Assembly: GCA_041662785.1 (NCBI GenBank)
Contig: JBAZRW010000019.1
Location: forward strand, 1-17,880
Length of the DNA stretch: 17,880 nt
Reading direction: 5' to 3'
From: Bdellovibrionales bacterium
Lineage (GTDB): Bacteria; Pseudomonadota; Alphaproteobacteria; UBA9219
Position numbers and translations under genes: made by a program. Below are positions 14,597 through 17,880 of this stretch, one piece after another. Under the pieces are notes generated by a model. It searched no databases, had not been told where the DNA came from, and saw nothing but the letters and a program-made list of their open reading frames with translations. Each line of letters opens with the position of its first letter. Positions within the stretch are counted from its first letter, which is position 1.

Positions 14597-16393
14597 GTGA
14601 CAACCCTCTTCGGCGAAACAGACACTCCCCCCTCAACGAGCGCGACGCCCTACCGCGTGCTGGCGCGTAAATATCGTCCTGCGACTTTTGCCGAGTTAAT
14701 CGGGCAAGAGGCGATGGTGAGGACGCTTACCAATGCCATTCAATCGGGCCGATTGCCGCAAGCGTGGATGCTGACGGGCGTGCGCGGGATCGGCAAGACG
14801 ACGACGGCACGCATTATCGCCAAGGCGCTGAACTGTACGGGACGCGATGCGACGGCGGGCTCGATTGAGCCTTGCAATGCGTGCGATTCCTGCCGCGCGA
14901 TTACCGAGGATCGCTTTGTGGATGTGCAAGAGCTGGATGCGGCCTCGCGCACCGGCGTTGATGATATCCGTGAGATTGTGGATGGCGTGCGCTATGGCCC
15001 TGTCGCCGGAAAATACAAAATCTATATCCTTGACGAAGTCCATATGCTTTCGAAAAACGCGTTTAACGCGCTTTTAAAGACGCTGGAGGAGCCGCCCCCC
15101 CATACCAAGTTTATCTTTGCGACGACGGAAATCCGCAAGGTTCCCGTGACTGTCCTTTCGCGCTGCCAGCGCTTTGACCTGCGCCGCATTGAAAGCGCCG
15201 AGCTTGCCGCGCACTTTACCCGCCTTGCGGGTTTAGAAGATGTGAGCGCCGATCCCGATGCGATCAAGTTGATTGCCCATGCTGCCGATGGCTCGGTGCG
15301 TGATGGGCTTAGCCTGCTGGATCAGGCGATTGCTTTGGGCAACGGTAGCGTGATTCTGGCAGAAGTGAAGAATATGCTGGGGCTCGCGGATCGTGGAGCA
15401 AGCCTTGATCTGTGCCGCCATGTTCTTCTTGGCGCGATGGAAGCGGCGCTGGCTGGGTATGATCAAATGATCAAGGTTGGAACGGATCCGTTGCAGATTT
15501 TGCAAGACATGGCTGAGCTTGTTCATCGTCTGACCCGCGCGCAAATCCTGACGGGCAGTGGGGCGATGGATGATGGCCCCGAAGGCGAAAAGCAGTTGCT
15601 TGCCGATTTGGCGGGCATCAAGATTCCGGCCTTAACCCGTGCGTGGCAGATTTTGCTGAAAGGCATCGGCGAGACGCAAGCCGCCTCGCAGCCCGCCGTG
15701 GCAGCGGAAATGGCGCTGATCCGCGTGGCCTATGCCGCCGAATTGCCGCCTCCGGGCGATCTTATCAAACAGTTGCGCGAGCAGCGCGAAGCGGCGCGTG
15801 GCGAAGGGGGCGCGGAATCCGCGCCTTCCGGTGGGGGCGGGGGTTCAAAGGCTTCGCGCTTTGGTTCGATAAGCGCAGGAAGCGGAAGCGCCATGCGGTC
15901 GGTTCAGGCGTCCGAGCCGATGGCTCAAACGGTGGCCATTGCGGCGGCGGTTAACCCCATGCCGCAGACGTTCCGCGAGGTGGCGGAGCTTTTCGCGACG
16001 AACCGTGAAGGTGGCCTGTATGCCGAATTGTGCCGCTATGTTCATCTTGTCCGCATGGCGGCGGGGCAGCTGACGATCCGCGTTGAACGTGGCGCTTCGG
16101 CGCAGCTTGTTAGTCGTTTGGGACAATGTTTGAACGAGTGGACAGGGCAGCGCTGGATGATTGCCCTTGTCGATGAGGAGGGTCTGCCGACGCTGGCGCA
16201 GGAAGACGAGGCGATTGTCAAAGGACGCCATGAACGTGCGGCGGCGAATCCGTTGATGCAGGCCGTCCTCCTTTCGTTTCCTGAGGCCAAGCTTATGACG
16301 TTAGAGCCAAAGCCACCCGCGCCTGAGGCTGTCTTGACAGCCGAGCCGGATGTTTTTATCGCGCCTATGCCCGATGAAGAGGAAGAAGAGTAG
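14597..16393 (+). CDS. dnaX: DNA polymerase III subunit gamma/tau
   Basis: DnaX is the clamp-loader ATPase that, as tau, also links the replicative polymerases. From the GTG at 14597 it has 598 residues. It shows YRVLARKYRPATFAELIGQE, Walker A GVRGIGKT (61-68), and a zinc module with Cys80, Cys93, Cys96 and Cys99. Walker B is ILDEVHMLS (DEVH at 146-149), followed by LLKTLEEPP, and the SRC arginine-finger motif lies at about 188-190. The C-terminal half has a Gly/Ser-rich hinge (about 415-450) and a tau-like tail ending in acidic residues. An in-frame ATG at 14483 lies inside the SRP RNA and is rejected. The GTG has aaagg at 14585-14589, seven bases upstream. I see no evident frameshift site for a separate gamma form. 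Confidence 0.96.
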   Translation: MTTLFGETDTPPSTSATPYRVLARKYRPATFAELIGQEAMVRTLTNAIQSGRLPQAWMLTGVRGIGKTTTARIIAKALNCTGRDATAGSIEPCNACDSCRAITEDRFVDVQELDAASRTGVDDIREIVDGVRYGPVAGKYKIYILDEVHMLSKNAFNALLKTLEEPPPHTKFIFATTEIRKVPVTVLSRCQRFDLRRIESAELAAHFTRLAGLEDVSADPDAIKLIAHAADGSVRDGLSLLDQAIALGNGSVILAEVKNMLGLADRGASLDLCRHVLLGAMEAALAGYDQMIKVGTDPLQILQDMAELVHRLTRAQILTGSGAMDDGPEGEKQLLADLAGIKIPALTRAWQILLKGIGETQAASQPAVAAEMALIRVAYAAELPPPGDLIKQLREQREAARGEGGAESAPSGGGGGSKASRFGSISAGSGSAMRSVQASEPMAQTVAIAAAVNPMPQTFREVAELFATNREGGLYAELCRYVHLVRMAAGQLTIRVERGASAQLVSRLGQCLNEWTGQRWMIALVDEEGLPTLAQEDEAIVKGRHERAAANPLMQAVLLSFPEAKLMTLEPKPPAPEAVLTAEPDVFIAPMPDEEEEE

Positions 16394-16408
16394 GCGTTAA
16401 AATCTCTT

Positions 16409-16438
16409 TTGCTCTTTTTCTTTTGTCCCTGCTATAAT
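16409..16438 (+). promoter_or_regulatory. Promoter of the response-regulator gene, probably leaderless
   Basis: ttgctc (16409-16414) and a perfect consensus tataat (16433-16438) are separated by 18 bases. The expected start of transcription, 6-8 bases beyond the -10, falls at or next to the ATG at 16446. There is then no room for a ribosome binding site, which suggests a leaderless mRNA. Confidence 0.65.
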
Positions 16439-16445
16439 CCCATCC

Positions 16446-17138
16446 ATGTTTTTTATTGGCCTCATCTCTCCCGATCAGCCGCTTTGCCAAGCGCTTGGGG
16501 AACAGCTTAAACAAGCAGGTGATGATTTCCATCATGCCCTTTTCGCCTCGGTAGAAGAGGCGCTTGGCGCGTGGAGCGAGGCGCTCCCCCCCCTTATTTT
16601 ATGGGATGCACAGGAAGCCCCCGTGACGGAGGCAGGGGCTGCGGTTTTTGCCGCGCGTCTCTCGGCGGTAAGGCCGGAGCCCCTCTTGTTGGTTTTGGGT
16701 GAAGCGCCGCAGGCCCTTGAGAAGTGGGGTGTCGCCGAGACCTTTAGCAGACCCCTGCGGCTTGGGTTTTTGCTCTCAAGACTCCAGTTTTATCAAAGGC
16801 AATATCAGCAAGCCTCCGACGGGGCGGTGTCTATAGGGGACTGGCGTTTTGAGCCGCGTGCGCGGCAGTTAACGCACAAAGCAACGGCCGAGGTTGTCAA
16901 ACTTACGGACAAAGAAGCCGTCCTTCTTGATCATTTGTGGGAGGCCACAGCGCCCGCACTGCGTGACGAGCTTCTCGCGGCAATTTGGGGGTATGACACG
17001 CGGATCGATACCCATACGCTTGAGACCCATATCTACAGGCTGCGCCGTAAAATCATGGGTGAGAAAGCCGGTGGCGACGATGTTTTTTTATCGGATCAGG
17101 GTGGTTATCAAATCAACCCCTTGTGGCGGAAGGAATAA
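16446..17138 (+). CDS. Winged-helix response regulator with atypical receiver
   Basis: This is a 230-residue two-domain protein. The C-terminal half (about 130-226) is a clear OmpR/PhoB-type winged helix: VKLTDKEAVLLDHLWE, LLAAIWGYD, and the recognition segment THTLETHIYRLRRKIMGE, ending in GGYQINPLW. The N-terminal half (1-115) has the length and strand-helix rhythm of a receiver domain, but the acidic pair is only SPD (8-10). A candidate phosphoacceptor, Asp54, is kept (PPLILWDAQ), and the usual Lys-Pro is Arg102-Pro103 (SRPLRLGFLLSRL). It may respond weakly to phosphorylation or work without it. No histidine kinase is next to it. A strong leaderless-type promoter lies directly upstream, and the lipoprotein gene follows after 6 bases, so the two are likely cotranscribed. 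Confidence 0.88.
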   Translation: MFFIGLISPDQPLCQALGEQLKQAGDDFHHALFASVEEALGAWSEALPPLILWDAQEAPVTEAGAAVFAARLSAVRPEPLLLVLGEAPQALEKWGVAETFSRPLRLGFLLSRLQFYQRQYQQASDGAVSIGDWRFEPRARQLTHKATAEVVKLTDKEAVLLDHLWEATAPALRDELLAAIWGYDTRIDTHTLETHIYRLRRKIMGEKAGGDDVFLSDQGGYQINPLWRKE

Positions 17139-17144
17139 GGGGTG

Positions 17145-17726
17145 ATGCGCAGGTGGCTTCTTGTGTTGATGGCACTGATGTTAAGCGGATGTCTGGGTGG
17201 CGGCTCCCCTATGACCGGAAAGCTTGTCAAGCAGCATGGGGGCGAGAAAACGCGGCCCGATAAAGTTTTGACGCGCTCTATCATCTTGTCTTATCCGCAA
17301 GCCCATGAGCGCCTTAACCTGACCTATTACAAAAACGGTGGGTATGATCCTGACGCCATGCGGGCGATTGACAAGCTGTTCCGAGATCGGCACGTCGATA
17401 AAGTTGGCAAGATTGACCCTGAACTCATCGACTATATGGTCGATATTCGCACGCGCCTAGGGCTGCCGCCGACGGTGGTTTTTGAGATTCTGTCCGGCTA
17501 CCGCGCCAGCGAGACGAACGAGAAATTGCGCTCTTCCAATGGGCAGGTGGCTAAGGAAAGTTTGCATATGCATGGCTGGGCCGTCGATTTTCGTATCAAG
17601 AATGTGAATGGCAAGGCGATTGCCGAAATTGCGAAAACCATGCAACGCGGCGGCGTTTCCTTTTATCCGTCTAGTAACCATGTTCACGTTGATCTTGGAA
17701 ATATAAGGACTTGGGCCACGCGGTAA
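17145..17726 (+). CDS. Lipoprotein DUF882/M15-type peptidase (YcbK/MepK-like)
   Basis: This 193-residue lipoprotein begins with a basic signal peptide (MRRWLLVLMALMLSGC) and the lipobox LSGC, so the mature protein starts at that Cys and is membrane-tethered. The catalytic domain matches DUF882, metallopeptidases related to M15 that cut peptidoglycan cross-links (MepK/YcbK in E. coli). Zinc-site residues seen (numbered from a GTG one codon upstream): His142 and Asp149 in SLHMHGWAVDF, and His182 in SSNHVHVDLG. Also present are FEILSGYRASETN and the C-terminal GNIRTW. Many relatives use a Tat signal, whereas here a lipoprotein signal replaces it. The ATG at 17145 has aagggg directly upstream; a GTG at 17142 is the alternative. 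It lies 6 bases downstream of the regulator. Confidence 0.92.
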   Translation: MRRWLLVLMALMLSGCLGGGSPMTGKLVKQHGGEKTRPDKVLTRSIILSYPQAHERLNLTYYKNGGYDPDAMRAIDKLFRDRHVDKVGKIDPELIDYMVDIRTRLGLPPTVVFEILSGYRASETNEKLRSSNGQVAKESLHMHGWAVDFRIKNVNGKAIAEIAKTMQRGGVSFYPSSNHVHVDLGNIRTWATR

Positions 17727-17764
17727 GCCTAGGAAAAGGCGCTTGAGTTTTGCGCGTGGCTTTA
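17715..17764 (+). terminator. Possible terminator overlapping end of DUF882 gene
   Basis: gccacgcg (17715-17722) pairs perfectly with cgcgtggc (17753-17760). A 30-base loop contains a smaller gcct/aggc hairpin, and ttta follows. The stem overlaps the last codons and stop of the peptidase gene. The loop is long and the T-run short, so this is a modest candidate. Confidence 0.45.
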
Positions 17765-17780
17765 TAGAATAAGAAAAATA

Positions 17781-17810
17781 GGCATAATGATCAAAAGGTG
17801 TGGGTAGATT
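17781..17810. repeat. Right copy of ~30-bp inverted repeat
   Basis: This is the inverse of bases 95-125, identical except that one T of the T-run is missing. Read on the minus strand it also ends in atgcc, but that frame closes after seven codons (MPIFLIL), so it does not start a gene here. The remaining 70 bases of the window are A/T-rich. They hold a second tgatca and the small palindrome agc-aaaaa-gct, but no gene that I can see. Confidence 0.75.
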
Positions 17811-17880
17811 CACGATTTTGAGAGCAAAAAGCTGATCATTTTTCTCCGCCGATCCTTCTTCAATCCTCGATGTATTTTGA

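Noticed and set aside
95..17810. The whole window as one transposon bounded by the 30-base inverted repeats
   Set aside because: The interior is housekeeping genes (prfA, ispG, dapF, dnaX, ffs), there is no transposase or integrase, and no target duplication is visible.
17457..17813. A 118-codon minus-strand frame over the DUF882 gene and the right repeat copy
   Set aside because: It is antisense to a well-supported peptidase gene and its product has no recognisable features.

Overview
The window looks like a chromosomal segment of an alphaproteobacterium with medium G+C. The evidence is the gene content and arrangement: a small SRP RNA gene directly before dnaX, an ispG-rodZ pair, a prfA-prmC pair, an alphaproteobacterial-style family 4 uracil-DNA glycosylase with an FWRPP motif, and palindromic 'cgtcat' repeats of a kind common in alphaproteobacterial genomes. 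I cannot assign an order or genus from the sequence alone.

Layout. Bases 1-558 hold an unrecognised A/T-rich gene closed by a terminator. Bases 678-4230 are a tight plus-strand cluster: an AlgI-like MBOAT membrane O-acyltransferase, a single-anchor SGNH-like protein, and an S66 (LdcA/MccF-like) serine carboxypeptidase. Bases 4227-6445 on the minus strand encode release factor RF1 (prfA) and its glutamine methyltransferase (prmC). Both are marked by palindromic repeats: one lies between the genes and the other is inserted in frame inside prmC. Bases 6512-7227 are a Phd/VapC toxin-antitoxin pair with a palindromic operator. Bases 7229-11273 (minus strand) carry ispG, rodZ, a DUF1189-like membrane protein and dapF. 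Bases 11274-11633 form a divergent intergenic region that folds into a rod-like RNA candidate. Bases 11634-14412 carry a uracil-DNA glycosylase and a periplasmic soluble lytic transglycosylase. Bases 14477-17726 hold the SRP RNA, dnaX, an atypical response regulator with a probable leaderless promoter, and a lipoprotein DUF882/M15-type peptidase.

Themes. Cell-envelope and peptidoglycan functions recur: S66 carboxypeptidase, RodZ, DapF, lytic transglycosylase, DUF882 peptidase and the MBOAT/SGNH pair. They are interleaved with translation termination (RF1/PrmC), protein targeting (SRP RNA), replication (DnaX) and isoprenoid synthesis (IspG). Most of the window is ordinary core genome. The most noteworthy observations are the in-frame four-hairpin palindromic insertion in prmC, the rod-like RNA candidate between dapF and the glycosylase gene, a near-perfect 30-base inverted repeat near the two ends of the window, and the leaderless promoter in front of a degenerate response regulator. 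I did not find a convincing new multi-gene system such as a defence or biosynthetic island.
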